From: Brachybacterium kimchii | GTDB taxonomy: Bacteria; Actinomycetota; Actinomycetes; Actinomycetales; Dermabacteraceae | Direction of reading: 5' to 3' | Length of the DNA: 64,000 bases | NCBI RefSeq assembly: GCF_023373525.1 | Contig: NZ_CP097218.1 | Coordinates: 558,001-622,000, forward strand | In this document: piece by piece, positions 9,344-17,976 of the stretch | Layout: every line of letters begins with the position of its first letter | Position numbering within the stretch: position 1 is the first letter of the stretch | Position numbers and translations under genes: made by a program | The notes under the pieces: model-generated | The model's database searches: none | What the model was told of the DNA's origin: nothing | What the model saw: the letters and a program-made list of their open reading frames with translations, nothing else

Positions 9344-10503
9344 CGGACGACCGGAGGGAAGGCACCGAACCGCTCGTGACGATCACGGGCGACGGGACGT
9401 GGCGGGTGCCGACCACGACGACCGGCGACCGGGACGCGGGCGCCTCCGGAGGCGCCTCCGACCTCGTGGACGCCGACGCGGACCGACTGCTCGCCCTCAC
9501 CCGCCTGCGTGGCCTACTCGGCGACGACCTCGAGGACCAGATCGCGACGCGCCTGTTCCTGCCCGCGGCGCTCGGCACCGAGGGCGCCGATCAGCTGCTC
9601 CCGCAGTCGCTCACCCTGCTCGCCGGCACCACGGGCGACCTCGCGAGCTTCGGCTGGCGGATCGGGCCCGGCAGCTCGCGCACCTGGCGCCGCGCCCAGG
9701 AGCTGCGCGAGCGACTCCTCGAGGCCGCCCGCATCGCCCTGCACGGCTACGAGGGCGACCTCGTCGTCACCGCGCTCGGCCCGCTCACCCTCGCGGCCGC
9801 GACGTTCCTGGGCTCGGGCGAGCGCACCCTCGCCGACCGCGGGGCCCTGCGCGACCTCCCGCACCTGCTCGCCGAGGGCATCGCCGAGCACCTCGACGCG
9901 GTCCGCAGCCATGTGCCCGGTGCGCGACCCTGTCTGCTGATCCGCGACGGCGCCGCCCTCGCCCTGGCCCGCGGCGCGATCCCCACGCCCTCGGAGTACC
10001 GGCGCTACCCGGCGCTGCCCGTCCCGGACATCGGGGAGATCTGGCGCGGCCTGCTCGAGGACCTCCTCGAGCACGCCCGCCTCACCGCGCAGGACGTCAC
10101 CCTCGCGCCGAGCAGCGACACGGCGCTGCTGCGCGCCGCCCGCACCGCCGGCGCCTCGCGCCTCGCCCTCTCCCCGGCGGGCTTCGCCGCCTGGGAGCTG
10201 CTCGCCGAGCTGCGCGAGGCCGGGACCGGCATCGAGCTCGTCGTGGACCCCGCCGGCCCGCAGCACCTCGAGGCGCAGCTCGAGTCCGTCGCCCGCAGCT
10301 GGCGCGAGCTCGGCTACGGCCCGCGCGACCTCGCCGGCTTCACGTGGCTCGCCCATCGGCCGGATCGGACCGTCGGCCCCGCCCTTCCCGGCGGCGGCAC
10401 CGACCCGTCGGCCGAGCCCTCCCGGGAGTCCCTCCTGGGCGAGTCCGATCTGCGGACCCTGCTGCGCGCGGCGCCCGCCTGGGCCGAGCGCGTCGAGAGC
10501 TGA
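9340..10503 (+). CDS. MetE-like (cobalamin-independent methionine synthase superfamily) protein, degenerate
   Basis: A 387-residue protein resembling the short MetE-like proteins encoded after mnmA in many actinobacteria. The stretch around LGPLTLAAATFLGSGERTL, the region AEGIAEHLDAVRSHVPGARP, and PTPSEYRRYPALP follow that family. The usual start motif (GIGSLPG-type) and obvious His/Cys/Cys zinc ligands of true MetE are not visible, so catalysis is doubtful. ATG 9340 overlaps the mnmA stop by 4 bp, so the two are translationally coupled. Assignment rests on pattern and position; it could be a non-enzymatic member. Confidence 0.65.
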   Translation: MTDDRREGTEPLVTITGDGTWRVPTTTTGDRDAGASGGASDLVDADADRLLALTRLRGLLGDDLEDQIATRLFLPAALGTEGADQLLPQSLTLLAGTTGDLASFGWRIGPGSSRTWRRAQELRERLLEAARIALHGYEGDLVVTALGPLTLAAATFLGSGERTLADRGALRDLPHLLAEGIAEHLDAVRSHVPGARPCLLIRDGAALALARGAIPTPSEYRRYPALPVPDIGEIWRGLLEDLLEHARLTAQDVTLAPSSDTALLRAARTAGASRLALSPAGFAAWELLAELREAGTGIELVVDPAGPQHLEAQLESVARSWRELGYGPRDLAGFTWLAHRPDRTVGPALPGGGTDPSAEPSRESLLGESDLRTLLRAAPAWAERVES

Positions 10504-10559
10504 GCGCGTCGAGAGTCGAGTGCGAAGGACGCGCCACCGGCCGCCCCGAGGAGCTCGCC

Positions 10560-11225
10560 TCAGACGTGGAGCTTCTTGGCGAGCTCGTCGCGGACGTCCG
10601 CCGCGCGCTCGAGCTGCAGCAGCGCGAGCGAGAGCAGCGCGAGCACCACGCAGATCGCCGAGGGCACGGGCGTGGTCACCCAGCCCAGCAGCAGGAACAG
10701 GATGGGCACGATCCCCAGCAGCACCGTGAGCGCGCTGTAGAGGGCGTGCTCTCCGACCTCGAGGCGCATGACGTGCTCAAGGATCACCAGGGCGATGATC
10801 GCGCAGCCGCACATGATCGGCACCGCGAAGGTCAGCGACCAGCGGTGCCAGCCGGTCAGATAGTCCCAGTACGTGCACACGAGGGCGGCCAGGACCAGCA
10901 GCGTCAGCGTGGACCTGGCGAGGTCGCGTCGGCCGCGCAGGGCCATCAGGGCCACCAGCCACATGGTGCACACGCCCAGCCACACCGAGCGGACCGCGCC
11001 GAACTCGGACGGCCGATGCCCCAGCCACAGCTGGACGACGAACGAGAGCGCGACGAGCACGAGCGAGATCACCGTGAGAATCCGCAGCAGGCGACGGCGC
11101 GAGAAGCGCAGCGGCACGCTGGGCAGCGGATCGGGGGAGGGGTGCCCCACCAGGTGCGATCCGCACAGGGGGCAGCGCGACCAGTTCCCCTCGATCCGCA
11201 CCGCGCACTCGGTGCATCGCCTCAT
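10560..11225 (-). CDS. DUF6320-like zinc-ribbon membrane protein
   Basis: A 221-residue protein opening with a zinc ribbon, CTECAVRIEGNWSRCPLCGS (two CxxC pairs), followed by six hydrophobic segments (among them ILTVISLVLVALSFVVQLWL and TVLLGIVPILFLLLGWV) and a basic end, LAKKLHV. The layout matches DUF6320 proteins, which I recall as neighbours of alcohol-acetyltransferase-like genes. Its ATG overlaps the stop of the upstream acetyltransferase-like gene by 4 bp, making it the last gene of a three-gene unit. Function unknown; the ribbon may bind zinc at the inner face of the membrane. Confidence 0.75.
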   Translation of the reverse strand: MRRCTECAVRIEGNWSRCPLCGSHLVGHPSPDPLPSVPLRFSRRRLLRILTVISLVLVALSFVVQLWLGHRPSEFGAVRSVWLGVCTMWLVALMALRGRRDLARSTLTLLVLAALVCTYWDYLTGWHRWSLTFAVPIMCGCAIIALVILEHVMRLEVGEHALYSALTVLLGIVPILFLLLGWVTTPVPSAICVVLALLSLALLQLERAADVRDELAKKLHV

Positions 11226-12721
11226 GGCGCGACCTCCTCGAGCTCGGCCTCGGTGACCCGCGCGGCGGTGACGGACACGTCGATCCCCCGTGCGCTGAGC
11301 GAGCGCGCGAAGGCGCGCACGTGACCGGTCTGCGTGAACGGCGAGGTGAAGGTGACGGTCATCTGGTCGCCGTGGGAGATCGCGCAGAACTGCGGGCGCG
11401 CGGCCGAGACCTGGAAGAGCACCCGGCGCACGTGCGAGGCGGCCGGCTCCGGCAGGCGCAGGCGTCCCAGGTTCGAGACCGCGAGGCTCAGCTTCCGGTT
11501 CGAGGCGGCGTTCAGCCAGCCCAGGATGAGGTCCTTGAGCGGACGCGGCACGATGCGCAGCAGCGGGGAGCGCTCGACGCGGATGAACCGTGCGACCTTC
11601 GGCGCGAGGGCCGCGGCCGATGCCTGCGGGCGGAACTCGGCCTCGAGCGCGCGGGCGACCTCCTCGGGGGCCTCGGCGCCGTCGGGGGAGAAGGCATGCT
11701 CGACGCGGATGGTCGCGAAGAAGTTGCGGGCGCTCGTGGAGGGGAAGAACTGGCGCAGGTTCACCGGCACCGAGGCGCTCATCGTGCGGGCCCCGCCCAG
11801 GCCCCCCGAGGACTCGCGCACCGCGTCCATGAACAGCGCGGTGAGGTACATGGTCGGGCTCGCCCCGGAGGCCTTCGAGGCCGCCAGCAGCTGGGACGCC
11901 GGCATCGTGAGCTCGACGGCGCGGGTCCGGCCGTCCGGCGTGCGGGTGCCGCGGACGCGGTGGATGCGGGCACGGCGCGACGGCCGGTCAGGGTCGGCAT
12001 CGGAGGGCGTGCGGGAGGCGCCCGCCGTGTCTCCGTCGGCGGAGGCCTCGGCGCGCACGGCCTTCTCGGCGAGGGTGAGGGCGGCCGGCGCGGCGGCCTC
12101 TGCGAACGCCTCCTGGAAGGCGGTGGGCCGGCGGCGTCGGAAGTAGTGGGCGAAACTGTCGGTCTCCAGCGCGTGGGAGGGCGGCGCGGCGCCCTCGGCG
12201 GCCGCATCCGGCGTGTCCGGCGAGGCCGCGTCGTCCGCTGCGAGCGACGCGCTCGGGTCGCCCTGTTCTCCCGGCCGACCCGACTCGTCCGTCGCACCCG
12301 CCGGGTACCGCCGCCGTGCGTACTCGACGAGCAGGTCGGAGAGGAACCACATGGCCCCGGTCCCGTCCGAGAGCGCGTGGAAGACCTCCAGGGAGATCCG
12401 CCGGCGATGGTGGATCACCCGGAACAGCAGGGTGCGCCTGCCGTCCTGGTAGATCGCCGCGCAGGTGGGGCGGCGCTCGGGCTCGACCACGGGGCGCAGG
12501 TCGCTGTCCTGCAGGTAGTACCAGAACACACCGCGGCGCAGCACGGCGCGGTAGAGCGGATAGCGCGCGAAGACCGCGTCGAGCGCCTCCTGGAGCATGC
12601 CCGGATCCACCTCGGCATCCATCTCGGCGCTCAGGCGGAACACCTTGGTGTCCGACTCGGTGCGCGCGGCGAGGAAGATGTTCGAGGCGTTGTCGAGCCG
12701 CACCCAGGTCCTGCGGGTCAT
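11222..12721 (-). CDS. Condensation/alcohol acetyltransferase-like protein (BAHD/AATase type)
   Basis: A 499-residue acyl-CoA-dependent transferase of the condensation-domain superfamily. The catalytic HxxxDG is HALSDG, in the stretch ISLEVFHALSDGTGAMWFLS; the second half carries SVPVNLRQFFPSTSARNFF and SNLGRLRLPE, typical of the superfamily bridge region. A 90-residue Ser/Asp/Ala-rich insert (nt about 11,990-12,300) is unusual and probably disordered. The start at 12721 overlaps the esterase stop by 4 bp; the frame is open further upstream but the N-terminal homology MTRRTWVRLDN begins here. The true acceptor (alcohol, lipid or sugar) cannot be read from sequence. Confidence 0.78.
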   Translation of the reverse strand: MTRRTWVRLDNASNIFLAARTESDTKVFRLSAEMDAEVDPGMLQEALDAVFARYPLYRAVLRRGVFWYYLQDSDLRPVVEPERRPTCAAIYQDGRRTLLFRVIHHRRRISLEVFHALSDGTGAMWFLSDLLVEYARRRYPAGATDESGRPGEQGDPSASLAADDAASPDTPDAAAEGAAPPSHALETDSFAHYFRRRRPTAFQEAFAEAAAPAALTLAEKAVRAEASADGDTAGASRTPSDADPDRPSRRARIHRVRGTRTPDGRTRAVELTMPASQLLAASKASGASPTMYLTALFMDAVRESSGGLGGARTMSASVPVNLRQFFPSTSARNFFATIRVEHAFSPDGAEAPEEVARALEAEFRPQASAAALAPKVARFIRVERSPLLRIVPRPLKDLILGWLNAASNRKLSLAVSNLGRLRLPEPAASHVRRVLFQVSAARPQFCAISHGDQMTVTFTSPFTQTGHVRAFARSLSARGIDVSVTAARVTEAELEEVAP

Positions 12722-13653
12722 GTGGGCGCGGTCCGTTCGAGGAACGCGTCGATGTGCTGGTATGCCTCGCGCAGGGGGCGCGCGAAGCGGGGCAGGGTGA
12801 TGAAGCCGTGCAGGGCGCCGTCGACCCTGTGCACCTCCACGTCGTTCCCGGCCTCCGCGAGCGCGGCGCCGTAGGCCTCGCCCTCGTCGCACAACAGGTC
12901 GAGTTCGGCCGTGATCAGCAGCGTCTCGGGCTGTCCGCTCAGATCCTTCGACATCAGCGGCGCGACCAGCGGGTCCTGCCGGCGCCCCCGGTCCGGGACG
13001 TAGAGCTCCATGTAGTCCTGGACCTCGGTGTCGGTGAGGCGGTAGTCGCTGCCGTGCCGGCGCACCGAGGCGAACGGCGCGGTCTCGGGGTCGTGGTCCC
13101 AGTGCGTGACCGGGTACAGCAGGATCTGGCGCACGGGGGCCGGACCGCCCTCGTCCCTCAGCATCAGCGAGAGCACGGCGGCGAGGTTCCCGCCCGCCGA
13201 ATCGCCCACCAGCACGATGCGCCGCGGGTCGCTGATGCCCGCGCGCTGCGGATCCTCGAGCAGCAGCCGTGCGACGCGCGCGCAGTCCTCGAGCCCCGCC
13301 GGGAAGGGATGCTCCGGCGCGAGGCGGTAGTCGACCGAGGCGACGACGCAGCCGGTGAGATCGGCCATCGTCGCGCACGCCGGGGTGTAGCTCTCGATAT
13401 CGCCCGTGACCCAGCCTCCGCCGTGGAAGAAGAGCAGCACGTCCTCGCGCCGGCGCTCCTTGGGGGAGAACACGCGCACGGGGATCTGGTGCCCGCCGTC
13501 GGCGGACATGATCCGCCGATCCAGGGACCGGAAACGGGGGATCGGCCGCGCGGCCAGCTGCCGCTGCAGCCGACGCACCTTCGCGTAGTCCTGGCGCATG
13601 TCGATGCGAGGTGCGGCGAACAGGCGCAGCACCGCCCGCATCAGAGGGTTCAC
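12718..13653 (-). CDS. Alpha/beta hydrolase, HSL-type esterase
   Basis: A 311-residue hormone-sensitive-lipase-type carboxylesterase. The oxyanion motif is FFHGGGWVTGD, the nucleophile elbow is GDSAGGN, and the acid and His are in AELDLLCDEGE and DGALHGF. No signal peptide is seen. As first gene of the trio it may hydrolyse or supply esters that the neighbouring acyltransferase makes or uses. A possible -10 (TACCCT on the minus strand, near 13,700) precedes it. Confidence 0.88.
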   Translation of the reverse strand: MNPLMRAVLRLFAAPRIDMRQDYAKVRRLQRQLAARPIPRFRSLDRRIMSADGGHQIPVRVFSPKERRREDVLLFFHGGGWVTGDIESYTPACATMADLTGCVVASVDYRLAPEHPFPAGLEDCARVARLLLEDPQRAGISDPRRIVLVGDSAGGNLAAVLSLMLRDEGGPAPVRQILLYPVTHWDHDPETAPFASVRRHGSDYRLTDTEVQDYMELYVPDRGRRQDPLVAPLMSKDLSGQPETLLITAELDLLCDEGEAYGAALAEAGNDVEVHRVDGALHGFITLPRFARPLREAYQHIDAFLERTAPT

Positions 13654-13759
13654 GGGCGCTCGCCCTCGCGTCGAGTCGGGTCCTCCATGGGGCCAGGGTA
13701 TGCGGGCCGCCTGGGCGGGATCGCCAGGCGAGAGGTCCGTGCCGTCCGGCGTCGACGGA

Positions 13760-14938
13760 TCAGACGGCCAGGAGCGCCCCTCCGAGGCCGACGACCGCGA
13801 CCACGAGCGTGACCAGCGCGGCCTGCACCACGGGACGTCCGCCGACCTGCTTCAGCAGCCGCACGCGCACCCCGGTGCCGAGCGCGAACATGGCCGCTGC
13901 GAGGCACAGCGCCTGCACGGGCTTCGAGACGTCGACCACAGCCTCGGGCAGCAGGCCGGTCGAACGGATGCACACCGCGACGATGAACGCGAGCACGAAG
14001 AAGGGGATGAGCGGCGGGCGCTTGGCGGCGGGAGCGGGAGCGCCGGCGCGTGAGTCGGCGGACGTCCGGTCGGTCTCCGCCTGTCGCCTCTCCACGGCGG
14101 TGAGGATCGCGATCACCGGTGCGAGCATCAGCACGCGGCCCAGCTTCACCAGCACGGCGATGCCGAGCGCCCCGCCGCCCAGGATGCTGCCGGCGGCGAC
14201 GACCTGCGCGACCTCGTGGATCGACGCCCCGGCCCAGGTCCCGGATGCATCCGTGCCCAGGCCCAGGGCGCGGGCCGCGAGCGGCAGCAGCGGGATCATC
14301 AGCGTCCCGAACACGACCACGAGCGCCACGGCCGTCGCGATCTGCGTCTCGAGGCGCTCGGTCGCCTCCTCGGCGCTCTCGCCCTCGCGACGCCGCGGCG
14401 TGATCGCCCCGCCGGCCGCCGCCACGGCCGCGGCGCCGCAGATCGAGAACCCGCAGGCGATGAGGAGGGCCTGCGTGGGCGGGAGATGCAGTGCCCGGCC
14501 GATCAGCAGGCCGCTCACCATCCCGATGCCGACGATCGCCACGATCACCACGATGGTCAGCGGCCCGAGGGCGATCACGTCGCCGATCGCGAGCTGCAGA
14601 CCGAGAAGCACGATCCCGATCCTCAGCACGGGCTTCGCGGCCAAGTCCAGTCCGGGCTTCAGCACCGGCGGCAGCAGTCCCAGGTTCGCGGCGAGCGCGC
14701 CGACGAGGATCGCGGCGAGCGCCGGGGACGCCACGGGGACGAGCATGCCCAGGCCGTAGGCGAGACCGGCGACGGCGAACGAGAGCAGCAGCCCGGGCAG
14801 GACGCGGAGGAGCGGGGAACCCGTGGCGGGGTCGGACGGTGTCGTCGGACCGGTCGACGGCGCGGGCGTCGTCGCCGTCGCGGTCGAGGTGCGCGGGGAA
14901 GTGTCTGGGCGGGGTTCGGGCATGGGATCCAGCCTCAC
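13760..14938 (-). CDS. YeiH-family (UPF0324) putative sulfate/anion exporter
   Basis: A 392-residue polytopic membrane protein with about ten hydrophobic spans and the family motifs GIVLLGLQLAIGDV, CGFSICGAAAVAAAGG, GASIHEVAQVVAAG and ALGTGVRV. YeiH proteins are described as putative sulfate exporters that are commonly divergent from a LysR regulator, as here. The first 40 residues are Thr/Pro/Ser-rich with no homology; ATG 14923 is a possible alternative start. A basic/acidic loop at about residues 270-300 interrupts two spans. The substrate is inferred from the family only. Confidence 0.87.
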   Translation of the reverse strand: MRLDPMPEPRPDTSPRTSTATATTPAPSTGPTTPSDPATGSPLLRVLPGLLLSFAVAGLAYGLGMLVPVASPALAAILVGALAANLGLLPPVLKPGLDLAAKPVLRIGIVLLGLQLAIGDVIALGPLTIVVIVAIVGIGMVSGLLIGRALHLPPTQALLIACGFSICGAAAVAAAGGAITPRRREGESAEEATERLETQIATAVALVVVFGTLMIPLLPLAARALGLGTDASGTWAGASIHEVAQVVAAGSILGGGALGIAVLVKLGRVLMLAPVIAILTAVERRQAETDRTSADSRAGAPAPAAKRPPLIPFFVLAFIVAVCIRSTGLLPEAVVDVSKPVQALCLAAAMFALGTGVRVRLLKQVGGRPVVQAALVTLVVAVVGLGGALLAV

Positions 14939-14978
14939 GGCTGAGGGCAGTCCCCGGTAGTGGTCGATCTGATCGGGC

Positions 14979-14998
14979 GCATATCATCGTCGATATGC
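14979..14998. promoter_or_regulatory. Inverted repeat, likely LysR operator over the regulator's own start
   Basis: A perfect 7-bp inverted repeat GCATATC-N6-GATATGC containing the T-N11-A core of LysR-type sites. It covers the apparent -10 (TATCAT, 14982-14987) and the ATG (14995) of the LysR gene and lies 41 bp from the yeiH start, so one bound protein could block its own gene and act on yeiH. Seen directly; the function is inferred. Confidence 0.6.
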
Positions 14999-15912
14999 CG
15001 TTGCATGATGCGTCGAGGCCCGACCTGGCCTCCCTCGAGCTGCTGGTCGCCGTGATCGACCTGGGCAGCGTCTCCGCCGCGGCCTCGGCCCTGGGCCTCG
15101 CCCAGCCCAACGCCTCGCGACAGCTCTCCCGTCTCGAGCGACGCCTGGGTGCTCGCCTCGTGGATCGGGGCGCGCGGGGCTCCGAGCCGACGGCCGCGGG
15201 CCGCGTCGCCGTGGAGCACGCCCGGCGAGTGCTCGACGCGGCCGACGGGCTCGTCGAGCAGGTCCGCTCGGCCGCTGGCGCCGGGCGGATCCGGATCCTC
15301 GCCTCGCAGACGATCGCCGAGCATCTGATGCCCACGTTCCTCGCCGCTCTCGCCGCGGACCAGCCGGGTGTGCCGGTCTCCTTCGAGGTCGAGAACACGG
15401 CGGGGGTGATCGCGGCGCTCCGCCGCGGACGCGGCGACCTCGGGTTCGTGGAGGGCCTCGAGGTGCCGCACGAGCTCACCACGCTCGAGGTCGCGCGGGA
15501 CCGACTGGTCGCAGTGGTCGCTCCGAGGCATCCGTGGGCGCAGGATCGGGACGTGCTCGAGCACGGGATCGATGCCGATCTGCTCGCCGGCACGCCGCTG
15601 GTGGTGCGCGAGGAGGGGTCGGGGACGCGCGACGTGCTCACCCGGGCGCTCGCGCCTCGTGAGGTCGCGGCGCCCGCGCTCGAGCTGCACTCGAACGCCG
15701 CGGTGCGCACGGCCGTGGCGGGCGGTGCGGGCTGCGCCCTGCTGAGCCGACTGGTGGTCGCCGGGGATCTGCGCGAGGGGCGGCTCGTGGAGGTGCCGGT
15801 GAGAGACGTCGAGCTGGAGCGCTCACTGCGGGCCGTGTGGTCGGGCGTGAGGCCGGGACGGCTCGAGGGCGCGCTCCAGGCGCTGATCGCCGACGGTGCT
15901 GAGCGCGGGTGA
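14995..15912 (+). CDS. LysR-family transcriptional regulator (YeiE-like position)
   Basis: A 305-residue regulator. The N-terminal winged HTH reads LASLELLVAVIDLGSVSAAA, then ALGLAQPNASRQLSRLERRL, followed by a PBP2-type effector domain (IRILASQTIAEHLMPTFLAA). The start is fixed by the HTH, which must begin within about ten residues, and by a TATCAT -10 only 7 nt upstream, which suggests a leaderless transcript. It is divergent from the YeiH-type exporter by 56 bp, the arrangement in which such regulators usually control the exporter gene. The ligand is unknown. Confidence 0.9.
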   Translation: MPLHDASRPDLASLELLVAVIDLGSVSAAASALGLAQPNASRQLSRLERRLGARLVDRGARGSEPTAAGRVAVEHARRVLDAADGLVEQVRSAAGAGRIRILASQTIAEHLMPTFLAALAADQPGVPVSFEVENTAGVIAALRRGRGDLGFVEGLEVPHELTTLEVARDRLVAVVAPRHPWAQDRDVLEHGIDADLLAGTPLVVREEGSGTRDVLTRALAPREVAAPALELHSNAAVRTAVAGGAGCALLSRLVVAGDLREGRLVEVPVRDVELERSLRAVWSGVRPGRLEGALQALIADGAERG

Positions 15913-15933
15913 TGGGGGACGTGCGTGCGAGGC

Positions 15934-16236
15934 ATGGGCCGATGTGAGTGGTGCGGGCAGAGGATGCACGTGCCCGGGCACGACTCGTACCCGGCGCGCA
16001 TGCCTTCGCCGAAGAAACAGCGGGTGCAGCGCGACCGGGTGCGGTCGGTGAGATGCCGGTGGTGCGGTGACCGGATGATAGGACGCAGCCGGTCGGATCA
16101 GGAGTTGCGCCTCAGGTGCCGTGGATTCAGAACGGTGGAGGCGGCGAGGGGGCCCGTGGTGACGGGGGCGGTGAGCCCGCTGGTGGTGGGGAGCCCGACC
16201 CGGACGGCGGGTCAGCACCCGGCGGGTGATCGGTGA
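15934..16236 (+). CDS. Small CxxC protein (doubtful)
   Basis: A 100-residue frame with an internal repeat: RCEWCGQRM near the N-terminus and RCRWCGDRM about 40 residues later, giving two CxxCG pairs that could hold one zinc. Between them lies a Lys/Arg-rich segment. It follows the LysR gene by 21 bp and its last third overlaps the 3' end of the HNH gene on the other strand, where it loses protein-like character. The paired cysteines argue for a real small zinc protein or a remnant; overlap and lack of homology argue against. I do not recognise it. Confidence 0.3.
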   Translation: MGRCEWCGQRMHVPGHDSYPARMPSPKKQRVQRDRVRSVRCRWCGDRMIGRSRSDQELRLRCRGFRTVEAARGPVVTGAVSPLVVGSPTRTAGQHPAGDR

Positions 16237-17749
16237 GCGAGGGGAGCCCGTCGCGCGCCCGCCGATGCTTGGCGCGGGCGTCGCACAGCTGGTCCCAGGC
16301 CCCTTCGAGGTCGGCGACGGTCTCGGCCGTGGCCATGTCCGAGTTGTCCTCGAGGAAGACGCGGAACCTGTCCGCCACGTCCCAGAGCGTGCCCCGTCGG
16401 CCGCTGGGGGAGTCCTCGGGCTCGATGCGCACGGGGTCGATGAGCCCCTCGGTCTTCATCGCGTGGTGCTGCCAGCAGAGCATGTGCAGGTTGTCGACCG
16501 AGGTCGTGCCGCCGCTCGCGGGATCCTCGTGGTCGTACTCGACGATGTGGTCGGCCTCGGTGGCCGTGGTCGCGGGGCGCGTGCATCCGGGCAGGCCGCA
16601 CGTGGTCATGCGATCGCACAGGTGCTCGAGCATGGACTGCGTGGGCCGGTAGCGGTCTGCGGGGAGCTGGAGGAACTCGCCGCTGCTGGGATCGGTGAGG
16701 ATCCGCACCCAGTCGCTCTGGCCGGCGGCGATGTCACGGGCCATGTCCGCCGGGATGGGGATGCGCCCGTCGAGCATGCCGGGGGTGTCGTCCTGGCCGA
16801 GCATCGTCATCATCGGCACCAGCACGCCTAGCCGGAAGCGCTCCGCGGGCACGTGGACACCCTGGGTGTCGGGCGTGGTGAGGGTGGTGAGCAGATAGCG
16901 GATGTGACCGAGCGAGAGGGGCATGCCGGTGGCGAGGACCTCGCCCTCGGGATCCCAGGGGATCGGGGAACCGTCCTCGAGGGCGTGGCGCTGGGCCCGC
17001 TGGACCGCGCGGGCGCTCGCGTCCAGGCGGCGAGCGAAGGAGACGACTTCGTGCGCCGGCCCCTGCACTTCGATGCGGGCGATCCCCGGGGTGTCGTCCG
17101 GGAGGAGTTCGACGCGCCGACGGTTCTCGGGCGCGAGATGCGGCGGCAGCTCGCGGCGGGAGAGCAGCCGTGCGATCACCGAGCTCAGGCTGCGCGTGAA
17201 CTGCTCGGGCGCGATGCCGACGTCCCAGAAGCGCACGGTGAGGTCGACGACCGCCATCTCGTCGTCCGTGAGGCCGCTGGTGCGGGAGAGGAGCTCGGTG
17301 AACCAGGACGCCGGGAAGGCGCCCGTCTCGAGGAGGGCGTGCACATGGGGAAGGAGATCGACGGCGCGGTGCGCGTCGCGGATGCGGCGCTGCGCCGCAT
17401 CGATGGTGCAGCGCAGAGCGGTCGCGACCGCGAGGTCGGCGACACGGACCCTGTCGCGATCCGCATCCGGGAGATGACGGGCCTCCCACTTCGGTGCGAG
17501 GAGGAGAAGGGAGCGCGCCAGCTCGCGTGCTTCGTGGACGCCCTGGTCCCAGGTCGTGTGCACCAGTTCGTCGACCTCGATGGTGGGGCTGACCTGGACG
17601 TGGCGGGAGGCGTTCTCACGGTTCACCGGGGTCTTCGTCCGCGCCGGGAGAAGTGGCTCGAGCACGACCACATCGCCCGAGGGGAGAGGCTCGAAGAAGT
17701 CGGCGCCACCCAAAACGCCCTGGTGGATGCCGGGATCGGTCATCGTCAT
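16127..17749 (-). CDS. DUF222/HNH endonuclease (13E12 repeat family)
   Basis: A 540-residue protein. The DUF222 region (about residues 40-330) contains DLAVATALRCTIDAAQRRI and is followed by an HNH nuclease at about 420-470: CGLPGCTRPATTATEADHIV, DNLHMLCWQHHAMKT (two zinc cysteines, DH, N, HH). The last 40 residues are Pro/Ser/Gly-rich. The start at 17749 was chosen for its GAGGAGGTGAGC ribosome site. Such proteins are multicopy in actinobacteria and have been linked to the SOS response in mycobacteria; a LexA-like box sits 58 bp upstream here. The true substrate is unknown. Confidence 0.9.
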   Translation of the reverse strand: MTMTDPGIHQGVLGGADFFEPLPSGDVVVLEPLLPARTKTPVNRENASRHVQVSPTIEVDELVHTTWDQGVHEARELARSLLLLAPKWEARHLPDADRDRVRVADLAVATALRCTIDAAQRRIRDAHRAVDLLPHVHALLETGAFPASWFTELLSRTSGLTDDEMAVVDLTVRFWDVGIAPEQFTRSLSSVIARLLSRRELPPHLAPENRRRVELLPDDTPGIARIEVQGPAHEVVSFARRLDASARAVQRAQRHALEDGSPIPWDPEGEVLATGMPLSLGHIRYLLTTLTTPDTQGVHVPAERFRLGVLVPMMTMLGQDDTPGMLDGRIPIPADMARDIAAGQSDWVRILTDPSSGEFLQLPADRYRPTQSMLEHLCDRMTTCGLPGCTRPATTATEADHIVEYDHEDPASGGTTSVDNLHMLCWQHHAMKTEGLIDPVRIEPEDSPSGRRGTLWDVADRFRVFLEDNSDMATAETVADLEGAWDQLCDARAKHRRARDGLPSLTDHPPGADPPSGSGSPPPAGSPPPSPRAPSPPPPF

Positions 17750-17806
17750 CGTGCTCACCTCCTCGTGATCGCGAGTGCTGCAGCGGGGTGCCCGAGAGAG
17801 CTCGGC

Positions 17807-17822
17807 TCGAAACTGTGTTCGA
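17807..17822 (-). promoter_or_regulatory. LexA (SOS) box-like site upstream of the HNH gene
   Basis: On the gene's strand the site reads TCGAACACAGTTTCGA, differing at one position from the actinobacterial SOS consensus TCGAAC-N4-GTTCGA. It lies 58 bp before the HNH start, in an AT-richer stretch suited to a promoter. Damage-inducible expression is inferred. Confidence 0.6.
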
Positions 17823-17976
17823 TATGTCCAGTTTAGGCGATGCCGCCTTCGAAAACCAGTACGAATCGGGCACTGTGGAGAACTCTTCGGTGCGAATGCA
17901 GCGCAGTGCGGGAGGTCCTCAGGCCGTCCGTCGCACCGGCTCGACTCGCCGGGGCCGCGTGCATGCGCCGCCGGGC

